Source: Laguncularia racemosa (lineage: Eukaryota; Streptophyta; Magnoliopsida; Myrtales; Combretaceae). From it: DNA of 64,000 nt. The translations under genes and the position numbers were made by a program. Under the pieces are notes generated by a model. That model saw nothing but the letters and a program-made list of their open reading frames with translations. It was not told where the DNA came from and searched no databases. This document shows, piece after piece, positions 10,831-22,235 of this stretch (the first letter of the stretch is position 1; every line of letters begins with the position of its first letter). The DNA lies in contig JBBMOL010000195.1 in the NCBI GenBank assembly GCA_037954665.1, positions 836,740-900,739 on the forward strand, read 5' to 3'.

Positions 10831-11549
10831 TTGATATATAAACCCCATTTTTCCACTAGAGAAGTAGATTTATTCTAATGCAATGTGTGTGTCATCTTTG
10901 AAACCGAAACAACCATTTAATCACCTTAGCTAAGAAGCAAGCTACAGTCCTTGAGATATGGCAAACATCCATAAAAAAGAGACCGTTGCTTTTAGATCAT
11001 GGCGTACTACTCAAATGGCTATGCATAGAGAAAACTAATCACCATACTCGACTATTTCCAAAAAATCCTGAAAGGTACCATGCAATTAGAGTAACCGTCA
11101 TTCCTAATATAAAAAGGTTATTAACTATTAGAATAATGGAAACGCAACATGTGGGAGTGGTTCAAATCTCAAGAATAGAGTTTGAGCGTTAAAATGACCA
11201 TAAATGCTTAAGCTTGAGCAAAGGAAGCACCGCAAACAACCCAAAATAATAGTCCAAAGCTCCAGGAAAAGTAGAGACTAAATTGAATAGCCGTCAATGA
11301 CTGGGGAACCTAAAATGAGATTATATTCAGCTCTTGCAGCGCACAAACAGAAAATCTTTTTTTTTTTTTATACTTTTTGTGAACCTTATTTTTTCTAGAA
11401 TGGCAATTTCTACTTTTGAATGTAATTTTATCTAGTGAATTATCCCTTGTTTATTTATTATTTTCTTTATAATTTTTCCTTTTATACTTAAGATTTATCT
11501 CATCTAATGATGAATATTCTTAAATTTAATGCCCCTTTGAATAAAACTT
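10831..11549. other. Intergenic DNA, no recognised feature
   Basis: This is mixed-composition sequence with short ORFs only (for example 10986-11192) and no recognised domain. From about 11340 it becomes strongly AT-rich. Confidence 0.35.
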
Positions 11550-11555
11550 TTTAAA

Positions 11556-11616
11556 GGGTCACCCATCTTGGTAGTATTCTTTTCTATGAACACTTAACTT
11601 TTGGATTTTGTGTAAC
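11556..11616 (-). other. Degenerate 5S-rRNA-like sequence in CACTA-like DNA
   Basis: GGTCACCCATC at 11557 followed by AACACTTAACTTTTGGA resembles the complement of a 5S rRNA gene around its internal promoter, with many changes. Such 5S-like pieces occur in plant transposons (Cassandra TRIMs and some CACTA-type elements). The neighbouring repeated TTTAGAGACA and TCTCTAAAA words at 11970-12180 suggest subterminal repeats of a CACTA-type element, but no terminal CACTA end was identified. Confidence 0.35.
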
Positions 11617-12099
11617 CTATATCTATAACACTAATTTATATTTTTGTTGTTAAAGTTTCATTTTCTTATACATAACTAATAATGTATTACAAAATATTTA
11701 ACTTATGATAAATTATATATAGTAATGATATAACATTTTATCTTATTATTTAAAAATATTTTTTATTATAATATTTATATTATCTATTATTTATAAATTT
11801 ATATATAATAAAACTATAATATATAAGATCGATCACTTAATACTTTATAAATATATTATATGATATAAATATATCAAATAATATATAATAGTTTATATAT
11901 AAGATAAAAAAAAATTATAATATATTTGCAATATAGTATATCATTTATTTATGTATGTATATTAATTACTTTTAGAGACAAAACTAATATATCTCTAAAA
12001 GTCAAGATCATTGTAAAAATAAATTTGGAGACAAATTTGCAATGGTTTTTTAAAATATTAATATATATATACAACGTTAAAATTTTAACATTTATCGTT

Positions 12100-12671
12100 A
12101 TAGTAATAGAGATAGAAATTTTCCATCTCTAAAAAGTAATCTTATATTTTTGACATTTAGAGACAGATCTGCAATAAAATTCGAAAATAAATATTGTGTC
12201 AAAATTTTGTTTTTTCCCACAATAGAATTAAATTTCTCGCAAATTTGCTAGTAATCTATCTTTGATTCCATTGTAATAACTAATAAAATTATAAAAATAT
12301 GTCTTTTTCATGTAGTCACAAATCCATCATAAATCCATTGCAGATTAATATTTTCAGAGATAGATTTTTTTTTGTTGCAAAATTTGTATTTCCAAAGTCT
12401 TGTTTTTCTATTGCAAAACCCAAACTATAATGAGGTGCATTGCACTCTAAAAAGGATTTGGTGTTGTGTGATTATGCTTGTTCAACATATCATGCTTTTT
12501 TGTTACTAACATACTAAGCACATGGTTTTTTTTTTTCTCATTCCTCTATAAATTTCTTTGCAAGTATTTACAGTCTTAACTCTTAAGCTACCTTGATAGA
12601 ATTAATGCTCGTATGTAGATCAAAGGAATAGGGTATTAAGCAAGGATCAACTTGAAGAGTTGACACTAGCT
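12100..12671 (+). repeat. Left copy of a ~0.57-kb direct repeat flanking a gypsy fragment
   Basis: It matches 14603-15200 almost throughout. The main difference is a 24-bp block present only in the right copy (about 14727-14750), lying between two AATAGAAT words. It contains TTTAGAGACA-type words, so the duplicated target is part of the CACTA-like AT-rich DNA. Confidence 0.85.
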
Positions 12672-12689
12672 GATGCGGACATCGTGGCA

Positions 12690-13010
12690 GACATGGGTTG
12701 AGACACGGGTTGATGCACGGGTGGATACACGATCGTGTATCATGTCAGGGAACTTCCAGAAACGCACATGACTGCATACACGGCTAGGAGGCACGGCCGT
12801 GTGAGAAACTTGGATGACTCCCAGAAATGTACACGGCTTCTTACACGGCCAGGAAGCACGAGCGTGTGTTCTGTCAGGATCTCTCCCAGAAGCAAACACG
12901 GCCACAGGCATGCCCAGGGGACACGGTCGTATATTACGCCAGACATATTCCTAGAAGCATACACGGCTTTGAGGCACGGCCATGTATACGACAGAGGACG
13001 GACGTGTATA
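12690..13010. repeat. Array of CACGGCCGTG-like palindromes in an LTR
   Basis: At least eight partial or full copies of palindromes related to ACACGGCCGTGT, spaced roughly 30-60 bp, lie in the U3 part upstream of the TATA-like run. They create overlapping spurious ORFs on both strands. Similar arrays occur in the LTRs at 20330, 26990, 32970, 34160, 51730 and 60100. Confidence 0.75.
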
Positions 13011-13299
13011 CTTATATTTATTTCCACGTGTACATCTATATTTCCTTTTATGTATTTTCCAAAGGAGTATATATATAGTTGTTAGGTCATTTTAGGGTTA
13101 CGTTTTTTTTTTAATATTCAATACACACTTTTAGAGACGAGTTTCTCTGTATTTTCGATTGTGCGCAATTGAAATTTATCGAAGAATAAACTCTGATTCT
13201 TCTTTATTTATTCTAGAGTTCCAATCCTAGAATTGGTCTCGGGTTTACGCTTTCCTCGCTGCGTCAGTTGGTATTAGAGCAAGGCAAATTCCTGTGGAG

Positions 13300-14602
13300 A
13301 TGTCGGCTAATGATGGTGTTGATGGCTGTCACGTTCTCGACCTTGATCAGGATGTGGAAGTCCAAGGAGTCAATCAATGGGCTCCAAAGGCAGTGGTCGA
13401 AGCCATGGAACAGAGACTTGAACGTGTAGAATAGCGTTTGGAAGACCTGGTGGCGTGTTTCGATGCCATGGTAATGGGCCACAATGGGAACAGGGGTGTT
13501 GTTGGGAATAGACCGGGAGTAGCAGTCGCTCCTAGCGGTCCTATCAATGAACTTGCTGCTGGGAATCAATGGAACCGAAGGCTTGATGAAAGCTCCTCTG
13601 AGGAAGAGGGTGAATTTCTACAGAGGAGGGGGCAACTACCGAGAAAGGGTGGCATTGGTAGTGGCAGGTACCACAGGGTGGATGACCGGATTGATCAGGA
13701 GTACGGTGGTGGATATCGACGAAACCACCAGGGACTCAATCACATCAATGGCGGTGACTTCCGTCTTAAGGTAGATATTCCATCCTTTAATGGTAATCTC
13801 AATATAGAAGATTTTTTGGACTGGCTTGCGGAAGTCGATAGATTCTTCGATTATATGGAGGTACCTAAGGATAGGAGGGTAAGGTTGGTTGCTTGTAGGT
13901 TGAAAGGAGGGGCGTCTGCATGGTGGGATCGATTGTAGAACCGTAGGCAAAAAGAAGGGAAGCAACCTATAAGAACATGGTACTGCATGAAAAATCTGTT
14001 GTAGAGAGACTTCCTACCACCCGACTACGAGCAAATCCTTTTCCAGCAGTATCAACGATGCTGTCAAGGGCAGAGGACGGTACATGAGTACACCACAGAG
14101 TTTATGAGGCTAGCGAAAAGGAATGATCTGAGGGAAACTGAGGGTCAACAGGTGACATGATTTGTAGACGGGTTGAAGCCTTAGATTAGAGACAAGATAG
14201 GGGTGATGGTGTTTAGAACCGTCAATGAAGCCAAGAATTTGGCCCTTCGAGCTAAAATGATGATCCAAGAGCAGAGTGCAAGGTTAGGAGGAGGCAAGAG
14301 AAACTATGTTTATGATAATCTTGGCAGTAGTAGCAAGGTGATTGGCGAAAGGCCTAGAGGAGTCGTTAAGAAACCAGTGGGAAGCATGGAGAGAAAAGAA
14401 GATAAAGCTGAGGGGAAGAGACCTCTTGAGAGCAAAGAAACCCTGAGGTAAAATAACCCATATGCCAAACCAATTTTGGAAAAGTGCTATAGATGTAATC
14501 AATCGGGACATCGATCCAATGAATGCCCGAATCGACGAGCTGTAAACATTGTAGAAAGGGAAGAGGAGGAGGAAGTGTGTTATAAGCCGGATGGTGACGA
14601 TG
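13300..14602 (+). pseudogene. Gag remnant of the gypsy fragment
   Basis: The coding frame has several stops (for example at 13432, 13936, 14158 and 14446). Recognisable parts are the capsid motifs FRLKVDIPSFNGNLNIEDFLDW, read here only in pieces, LKGGASAWWDRL, and a zinc knuckle CYRCNQSGHRSNEC near 14485. The frame ends at an acidic stretch where the fragment joins the right target repeat at 14603. This gag type belongs to a chromovirus lineage, probably CRM-like. Confidence 0.7.
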
Positions 14603-15200
14603 ATAGTAATAGAGATAGAAATTTTCCATCTCTAAAAAGTAAGCTTATATTTTTTACATTTAGAGACAGATCTGCAATAAAATTCGAAAAATAAATATTG
14701 TGTCAAAATTTTGTTTTTTCCCACAATAGAATCAAAGATGGAATTGCAATAGAATTAAATTTCTCGCAAATTTGCTAGTAATCTATCTTTGATTCCATTG
14801 TAATAACTAATAAAATTATAAAAATATGTCTTTTTCATGTAGCCACAAATCCATCATAAAATCCATTGTAGATTAATATTTTTAGAGATAGATTTTTTTT
14901 TTTGTTGCAAAATTTGTATTTCCAAAGTCTTGTTTTTCTATTGCAAAACCCAAACTATAATGGGGTGCATTACACTCTAAAAGGATTTGGTGTTGTGTGA
15001 TTATGCTTGTTCAACGTATCATGCTTTTTTGTTACTAACATACTAAGCACATGGTTTTTTTTTTTCTCATTCCTCTATAAATTTCTTTGCAAGTATTTAC
15101 AGTCTTAACTCTTAAGCTACCTTGATAGAATTAATGCTCGTATGTAGATCAAAGGAATAGGGTATTAAGCAAGGATCAACTTGAAGAGTTGACACTAGCT
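14603..15200 (+). repeat. Right copy of the ~0.57-kb direct repeat
   Basis: It matches 12100-12671 with a few substitutions and one extra 24-bp block. It starts ATAGTAATAGAG and ends GACACTAGCT. The unique host sequence resumes at 15201. Confidence 0.85.
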
Positions 15201-15960
15201 AGGACCTATATTCTAAAGATTTGTAAAAGACTTGAGTCTAATGTATTAAGCAATTTTTATTGAATAATACATTATTCTTTAGGGTTATGGAATTGCTTCC
15301 ATTTATCCACCTAGGACATGACACCACCATAAATTGATTTCCTTTTTTTCTTTTTTTTTTCCTTTTTTTCCATTAATTCAATAGTGTGTTTTCAACATCT
15401 ATAATACAAAATAAATAGATGGCAGATTATAAGCCATAAGTATCAAAATTTTCATAGTTAGCAAAGTGAGTAGCCTTTTTTACTCCCCTTTCATAAGAAA
15501 ATAAGTCAAGTTATTTCTCTTCATTTGGACTATATATTCATGACTTCAAAAATAAAGCTAATGCATAATATTTAAGATAAATAAGGAGAATTCTTGAAAA
15601 AAAAAAAAGAAAAGCAAAGGAAATGAAGAAAATTGAATATTGAAAATAGAGAAAGCACAATTATATCACTTATTCGAAAATTGAATAAATGGATTTTGGA
15701 AGAAAATAAAATAAATGCCTCTCAAATGCATATGAGAATTAAGAATTACCTTATTGACTCATATCACTAGAAGAACTTCATTCAAAAAATTTAAGCAAGC
15801 TAATCTGAAATATGTTGTAAGGTTCCCACTATTTCATCGTGGTTCCGTATATCAAATAAACAGGGTATGAACAACTCTTATATCAATTTCAAAATGGATC
15901 TAGCTGTCCTCAAGGGACTCCCTCCTATGTTGTCTCCCGAAAGGGATTAATTGGTGTGTA
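15201..15960. other. AT-rich DNA, no gene seen
   Basis: The stretch is AT-rich with poly-T runs (15340-15372) and no frame of note. It may be the untranslated leader of the LINE that follows, but nothing proves it. Confidence 0.3.
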
Positions 15961-16169
15961 AGTTACACTAGTGCAAAATAATAATAATAAAATGACCTCA
16001 TCGCCCTCCTCGCTCTCCTTTGCCCCCTTTGTCCTTTGTGTCTTCTTTCCATTGGAAAAAAAAAAATGTCAAAAATTTGATGAAACTCCTCACATTGATA
16101 TATCCCCTATCAATGAAGATCAATAGTCAAATTGGGTTCTCCTATGAATGAAGCGTCTGAACCGAGTAA

Positions 16170-17200
16170 GCATAGTGTGATGTGACGGACGTATCGCCAT
16201 TTAGTTTTGAAAATTTTACCAGATGAGTACCCACAACAACTTCTTCTTCAACAAGATGATTTCTCTGAAGATCTGGACGTTGATGATAAATCCAGTAACA
16301 CTTGTGTTCAGCCACAACCATCTCCACGTATGAAAATCATCTCCATCTCTATGGATGAAAAGAAAGCTTTTCGACGATACTAGGAAAAAGCTATCATGAT
16401 TAAAATATTTGGTTCTTCCCTGGGCTATAAAGTGCTCCTTCAAAAATTAAAGATTATTTGGGCTTTTGCTAGTGAATTTAAGATGATTGCTTTAGGGGCT
16501 AGCCGGCTGGTTCTACATTGTCATTTTTTGTACTGAAGATGATTTAAAACGAATTATTAAAGATGGCCCTTAGTTTATAAATGGTCAATTTCTAACAATC
16601 CACCAATGGGAACCTAATTTCAAAGCATCGAATGCATTATTTAATTCGATAACTATGAGTTTTAGGGCTCAAGAATTGCCTCTAGAATATTATGATCCAA
16701 GAGCCATGAGAAAAATAGGAGAAGCAGTTGGTCCAATTCTAAGATATGATGCAGATACTGTTAATGTAGAGGGGTAAACTTGCTCAATTTTGTGTTCAAA
16801 TCAATTTTAATGAACCATACTCTATAAATTGATGGCCACTCCTATCGAATTCAATATGAGGGAATTAAATTGTTATGCTATTCTTATAGCAATATAGGCC
16901 ATCTTGTTCAATCCTGTTCCAAAAAGTCTCCTCCACCTATGGTGGAAAAAGACAATTCAAATTCTCCAAAAACCTTCCGAGTTCCAGCCAACTCTAATAT
17001 ACAATAATCCATAACTCATATGCGTGATGTGGGGGGTGCAAGAAGATCTTCATCCAATAAGTGTACACATGGGGGAAATGAAGAATAATGATAGTAGCAA
17101 CCAAAAAGAAAATTCTTCTTGTGGAAAGTGGGTGTTGAGGAATCTATCAAAATAATACTTAAAAAAAATCATGAAATAGAGTATCCAGAGAAATAATTTG
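16170..17200 (+). pseudogene. LINE ORF1 remnant (DUF4283 and CCHC knuckle)
   Basis: Read in pieces, the plus strand shows MKIISISMDEKKAFRRY, then IMIKIFGSSLGYKVLLQKL, typical of the plant DUF4283 domain of L1-type LINE ORF1. It then reads NPPMGT.FQS and YDPRAMRKIGEAVGPILRYD, and a CCHC-like knuckle region near 16870-16920 (the zf-CCHC_4 type). Many stops and frame changes make it non-functional. ORF1 proteins bind LINE RNA. The endonuclease and reverse transcriptase that should follow are missing. MULE sequence comes next, and a LINE 3' end appears only at 40200. Confidence 0.6.
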
Positions 17201-17214
17201 TGATATAGGTAGTG

Positions 17215-17650
17215 AGTCTATGCTTTTGGTACATATTATACTGAAGATACAAATCATGTATGCGCCTTTAAACAAATTTCTTGAAAGTGCACACACACGA
17301 TTCTTATCCTTAATACAAATTGTACTGTACTAAGGATAGAGATAGTATATACGCCTTTAAGTAATTATTCTTGCATAATAATTTTTGCTAATATCCCTTA
17401 TTGTCCAATAATTTCATCAATGCACAGAAGGTCATCTAGTGCACCACTAATTTACCTGCAAACCTACAAAAGCATCAAACCTATATTGCAGACATAAAAA
17501 GTAGTATTAATTTTTTTTCCTAGCTACAGTACTATACCTACAATATAGTATAGCACAAACTCACCAAATATCTTCATTCACATTTCCTCATACTCTCTTA
17601 CTCTCTTACTCCCTTATTTTCTTGCTTTCTTATGTAGGTTTGAAGAAGAA
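17215..17650 (+). other. Probable 5' non-coding region of the MULE, copy A
   Basis: It contains imperfect repeats around TACATATTATACTGAAGATA and TACAAATTGTACTG, and CT-rich leader sequence (17585-17630) before a GT/AG-like junction at 17636. The matching copy is at 36050-36440. It probably holds the subterminal or promoter sequence of the MULE; no terminal inverted repeat could be fixed. Confidence 0.35.
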
Positions 17651-17839
17651 AAGCTTGTGAATCTACGAGGATCATCAACCAAGCTCAACAAAATCATTGA
17701 GATCTTCTCATTTCTTGAACAAAAAAGCTTGATTAAGCTATATTTTGATACACATTTTTATCAATAATTGAAGTTTTTTCCTCATCATATCATTTTTTAT
17801 CTTTCTATAAAACTTTAGTTATGATTCTTCGTAATCTTT

Positions 17840-18880
17840 TTTTTTTTTTTAAATACTAGTGCTTGTTGTTAGTTTGTAGTTTATTAGACATTATTTATAT
17901 AAATCTTGTAGTACGTAATATGAGGTAATTAGTTTTTCTATTACTATGTAAATAATTTGCCCACAATATGTATTTAGAAAAAAAGTTTTAGAGGAGTTTA
18001 GATAGGAAGAAGATGAATATTGTGTAACTAAAAATTTTGTATTAATTTTATCTTTTTAGAATACCATAGAATATTAACGTTGTGATAGTTTGTAATGAGT
18101 TTTTCTTTAAATATCGATGCTTATTGTTAGTTTGTATTATATTGGTTTATTCTGTTTAATGTTTACACAAATTACTATGTGCAAAATAGGTATTATATAA
18201 AGATATTTGTGAAGTAAGCGTTAAATTATTTTTTTAATTTAAAATTTTGTTTATACTTTAAATTTTTATGGAAACATATTTGTAATTAAATAATTTAAAA
18301 AAAATTAAGTAAAAGAATATATGTTAAAGAAAAATGTAAATTTAATTTCATTTCATTTAAAAAAATTAAATATAAACTTAATATTTAAAAATTTTTCAGT
18401 ATTAAATATTTTTATTTTTTAATAAAATTACGTAACTTTTTTATTATATCTAAATTAATATTTAAAAATTTTAAATTTATTACGAATTTTTAAATAAATT
18501 ATTTTTTTCCCATTACTCTTATGTAATTTCATATTAATTTTAAATGTAAAATTTTGGTTCATTATTTAAATTTTTATAAAAAAAAATATTTGTAATTAAA
18601 TAATCTTAAAAAAATAATTTAAAAAAATATCTATTCATGAAAATGTTAATATTAATTTTTTAACTAAAAACAATTTTAGGTATGGATTTCATATTTTGAA
18701 TTTTTGTTTATTTTTCAAAAAAGTTCAGAAATTTTTTATTTGTAAAATAAAATAAAATTTTTTTGAATTTATTAAAAAATTTTTTATAAACTTTTTTTTT
18801 CTATTCTTTTGTAAACTTTCAATTTTTTAAAGAATTTTTTTCAAAAATTTTAAATGAAAAAAATATTTTTTTTGTTACAT
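17840..18880. other. Very AT-rich stretch, absent from copy B
   Basis: This is extreme A/T sequence with long A and T runs and no coding capacity. It may be a nested AT-rich element in copy A or a loss from copy B. The deletion ends in copy B share poly-T, so slippage or microhomology-driven loss is plausible. Confidence 0.4.
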
Positions 18881-18989
18881 GGGAAGAAGATGATCATTGT
18901 TGTGCATTGTCATGGTTAAGCAATCGATATTAGCTATTATTATAGATTAGATGATTATTTATCTATGTTACGAATAGGATAATAATGGG

Positions 18990-19500
18990 GTTTATGTGAA
19001 ATTTTTTATCTACACATTTAGAAATATTGTAAGTGGTATCAGGAGGCCAAAATATGATAGGAATGTGGTTAAGGAGTTGAAAATAAAGAAAAATGTGAAC
19101 TATACCAAAATCTTGTATAGAATGTGTTGGAATCTTAGAGTTAATCTAACTAAAGTAGGGGTTGAGATAAGTTATATGCATCCTATTTCCATAGGGGTAA
19201 TGCATCTTACGCATTGATGGCAATTAAAGACAATATTAATATAGAAAATCTAATTGAAATGGTTGAATCCTTCGAAGAGCATGACATAAAATAGTTGTAT
19301 GTTAAAATTTTTGAAGAATTGGCGGGTCTCTTCGAATAGCAAACATTCCAAAACAATAGGCAAACACATTTTCCATTAAATAGGGAAGTGGTAAAGATTG
19401 AGCTGCCAATGTTTAAAGCATATGTTCCAACCCCTATGGAAAAAGCATCGTTGAATGATAAAGCTGAAGCAGATAGAGTAGTTACTCCGGCATTATAATG
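18990..19500 (+). pseudogene. MULE transposase N-terminal remnant, copy A
   Basis: The plus strand gives FFIYTFRNIVSGIRRPKYDRNVV and YTKILYRMCWNL, matching the N-terminal region of the MULE transposase at 36806-37120. It breaks off at 19592, where the tandem duplication joins back to LINE sequence. Internal stops are present. Confidence 0.65.
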
Positions 19501-19592
19501 ACCAATCACACATAATCCCTACATGATGCATTTGGGAGTAGAAATCGTAATGGATACCAAAATGGGAATGGGTGTCGAGGAGGAAAGTTCTG

Positions 19593-19806
19593 GAATATTA
19601 TGATCCAAGAGCCATGAGAAAAAAAGGAGAAGCAGTTGGTCCAATTCAAAGATATGATGCAAACACTGTTAATATAGAGGGGTAAACTTGCTCAATTTTG
19701 TGTTCAAATCAATTTTAATGAACCATACTCTATAAATTGATGGCCACTCCTATTGAATTCAATATGAGGGAATTAAATTGTTATGCTATTCTTATAGCTA
19801 TATAGG
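19593..19806 (+). repeat. Copy B of the tandem duplication, left part
   Basis: It repeats 16685-16898 (LINE ORF1 end). It is interrupted at 19806 by the Tekay-like element; the last five bases ATAGG are the target duplication. Confidence 0.85.
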
Positions 19807-20329
19807 TATAATACACGCTATTTTTTTATATATAAATAAATAAATAGATATATGTATAAAAATATGATGAATGGCAAAGTCGTAAATGGACATGTGGGAT
19901 AAGGGGCATTTTCATCTTTTCCTAGCGGGACTATATATATGCGAAAATGACCTAAGGTTCTCTTTTTCTGCACACTTTTACAATAGCTGCCTAGAGAGAA
20001 AGGGAGAGAGACCTTCAAGAAAACCTAGAGTGATCTAAGGACATATCGCGACGCAATGAAAAGGTAATGATTTAGAGTTATTATAAGACCTATTCTAACA
20101 ACGATGACCCAATCACAAAACGATTTTGTTATATACAGGGATTTATAGAAATCAAACTCGAAGACAGATTGACTAAGCACAAGAGTGATTGGATTGAGAG
20201 TTTCAAGTGAAATTCAGATTAGGTAAGAGATTATAATGCGTATGTTTGGATCTACTTAAGCTTAGAATTAGCAAATGACAAGACTGGACGAATTAAGGGT
20301 AGAAAAATAAGGGTTTGAAAAACGAATCG

Positions 20330-20745
20330 AGGGATACACGACCATCTAACATTATCGTGTTGCTCTCGTGTTAATTTAATTAGGTATATCAAAAGATACA
20401 CGGTCCCTAACACGGTTGTGTTTCAACTGTGTTAAATTACAAAGTGTACCGAGAGATACATGACTATCCAACACAGTTGTGTTGTCCCCGTATTGAAATA
20501 AGAAGAACATGGCCTCCTAATACGGTCGTGTTTTGACTGTGTTAAGTCTAAAAGTTAAGTCGAGAGATACACAACCTTCCAACACGGCCATGTTTCGACT
20601 GTGTTGAATTAAGAGAAACACGGCCTTTCAACACGACTGTGTTCCAACTGTGTTGAAGCCAAATCTCACCGAGAGATACACGACCCCTAACACGGTTATG
20701 TACTAGCCCATGTTGAGTAACATGACCTCCAACATGCTCGTGTTA
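20330..20745 (+). repeat. ~60-bp tandem repeats with ACACGGTCGTGTT palindromes
   Basis: About seven degenerate units read roughly GAGAGATACACGACC...CAACACGGTCGTGTT. The counterpart array in the 3' LTR is at 34160-34580. Many CG dinucleotides have become CA or TG, as expected for methylated DNA. Confidence 0.8.
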
Positions 20746-21431
20746 ATTGATGAACATTATTATTATATATCAAATTATCTTCTTAATATTATGTTGGATT
20801 AGCATTAAGAGTGATGTGTTGATGATGACAAAGACACTGACTTAGCTTAAGTTTGGGATAAGAAGCACTTAAGGCTAGGATTTCAGGTATGTGTTTACTT
20901 TATTTATTGTTTGTGATTGCTAGGAAGCTATCTAATAAATTGCATATGAAATAATGAAATGCTAAGATATAATGTGAATTACGTGGTATCATGAAGTAAC
21001 ACAATGTTATGTGAATGGAATGGGATATGTTGCTTGTGCTTAGCTCGGCCTAAGGGCTCGCAGTGGCAGATTCCTAAGGGGTACCTCGATGATTGGTATG
21101 CCGCGTTGTCCCTAGTAGAGCCATGTATCGAAATGATCTAAGGTAGATTGGGGTTAGACAGAGCCTGTAGTGGCAGCTCCCATTAGGGTTAGACGAGGCC
21201 CACAAAGGTAATTCCCACTATGATAGATGTTATGTGTACCGAGGTCATAAGTATCCCTATGTGTGATAATTCATTTTGGTATTGATGTGTAAATTGAATT
21301 GTGAATGAGTTGTGGATAAATGTTACATATATGCATGTGATATTAATGTGGTGTATCATGCGCATATGGTTATGGTACTCATGTACTGAGCTTAAGGTCA
21401 CCCCCCTTCCTATATATATATATTTTTAGTT

Positions 21432-21539
21432 GCAAGCAAAAATGATGAACAACTAGAGTATGATGAGAACGAAAAATTAGTGGGACATTACATGGATGAG
21501 ATGGAAAGAGAACACTATTACTTTATAGAGGAAGAGTGA
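21432..21539 (+). other. Short acidic ORF inside the 5' LTR
   Basis: Behind a pyrimidine/TA tract the frame reads NDEQLEYDEN and GHYMDEM, ending HYYFIEEE and a stop at 21537-21539. The 3' LTR has the same frame (35352-35457). In this copy the acceptor-like CAG has changed to CAAG. Function unknown. Confidence 0.45.
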
Positions 21540-21813
21540 CAAGAATTTTGAATTATTGTAAATTGATGTTTTATTGTTAAATTGAAATTTTGGAAATAGA
21601 TTGTAGCTGGAGACTTTGTGGTTATTAAATAATGAAATTTGAAATGACTCATCTGTGAGTCATTCATTTGATTTTAGTTTTAGTAGTATAATTAATAATG
21701 TATATGAGTAGGTTTTGATGTATGTTGAAGTTTTAGAGCCTTAGCGTGTCGCTTGGTAGTAGTGACATGTGGCGAGTTGTGGTGCTCCAGGTTCTGGGGC
21801 ATTACAACTTAAG

Positions 21814-21826
21814 TGATATCAAAGCT
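21814..21826 (+). other. Primer-binding site of the outer Tekay-like element
   Basis: TGATATCAAAGCT resembles the TGGTATCAGAGC initiator-Met-tRNA site with two or three changes, seven bases after the 5' LTR. Confidence 0.55.
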
Positions 21827-22235
21827 TTAGGTTTATGATCCATATGAGTATAGGTTGATGATCTTTAAAAGCTTATGTTTTGATCAAAAGAAAAGAAGCA
21901 AGTAGTTTCAAAACACTAGGTTTTGATGCTCTTTAGAATTTAAGATGCGATCAAGTAGAGATTTAATTGATGATTTCTAAAATTAACTAATGATCTAAAA
22001 GGTATAGAATTCAATTAATAGAAGTTAAGTTGAAATCTTTAGAAGATCAAATAAATGATCTATAGGTCCATAAGAATGAAGAGAGTGGGTATATTAGGGA
22101 ATAACTATTATGTTGTGTTAATCTTAATATTCTATGCAAATTTATTTTATTGAATATTCCTGTTTAATTTCGTATAGGAATATACATATGTTTGAGCTTG
22201 AGTATGCATCATTCTGCTGTCTCAATTTTCATAGA

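Larger units (their letters stand above)
12672..14602 (+). mobile_element. Fragment of a Ty3/gypsy element: partial 5' LTR plus gag
   Basis: 12672-13265 is the 3' portion of an LTR with a TATA-like run (13067-13078), ending GCTGCGTCA. It is followed by GTTGGTATTAGAGCA at 13266-13280, an initiator-Met-tRNA type primer site, and then gag. Both ends are cut inside the element: the LTR has no TG start and gag stops after the zinc knuckle. There is no pol, no purine tract and no 3' LTR. This cannot be the product of normal integration. The flanking ~0.57-kb duplication of target DNA points to capture during break repair. Confidence 0.75.
16685..19592 (+). repeat. Copy A of a ~2.9-kb tandem duplication
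   Basis: 16685-19592 (2,908 bp) is repeated directly as 19593-19806 plus 35715-37411; the latter is split by the Tekay-like element. The join is sharp: GAGGAAAGTTCTG is followed by GAATATTATG at 19593, while copy B continues differently at 37412. The unit covers the end of the LINE ORF1 remnant, the 5' region of the MULE and the N-terminal part of its transposase. Copy B lacks about 1 kb of AT-rich DNA present here (about 17840-18790). Confidence 0.85.
19807..21806 (+). repeat. 5' LTR of the outer Tekay-like element (2,000 bp)
   Basis: It starts TATAATACAC (the usual TG has become TA) and ends GGGGCATTACA. It aligns with 33641-35714 throughout. It contains a TATA-like run (19932-19940), the palindrome array (20330-20745), the GGCTC/GGCCTAAGG region (21040-21240) and a short ORF at 21432-21539. 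Confidence 0.88.

Noticed and set aside
12666..13085. Overlapping ORFs of 80-116 codons on both strands
   Set aside because: They arise from the CACGGCCGTG-type palindrome array, which lacks stops in several frames. Composition is repetitive and no domain is seen; the region is an LTR.
13437..14602. A complete gag gene at 13300-14602
   Set aside because: Several in-frame stops, and the end cut at the repeat junction. It is annotated as a pseudogene fragment instead.
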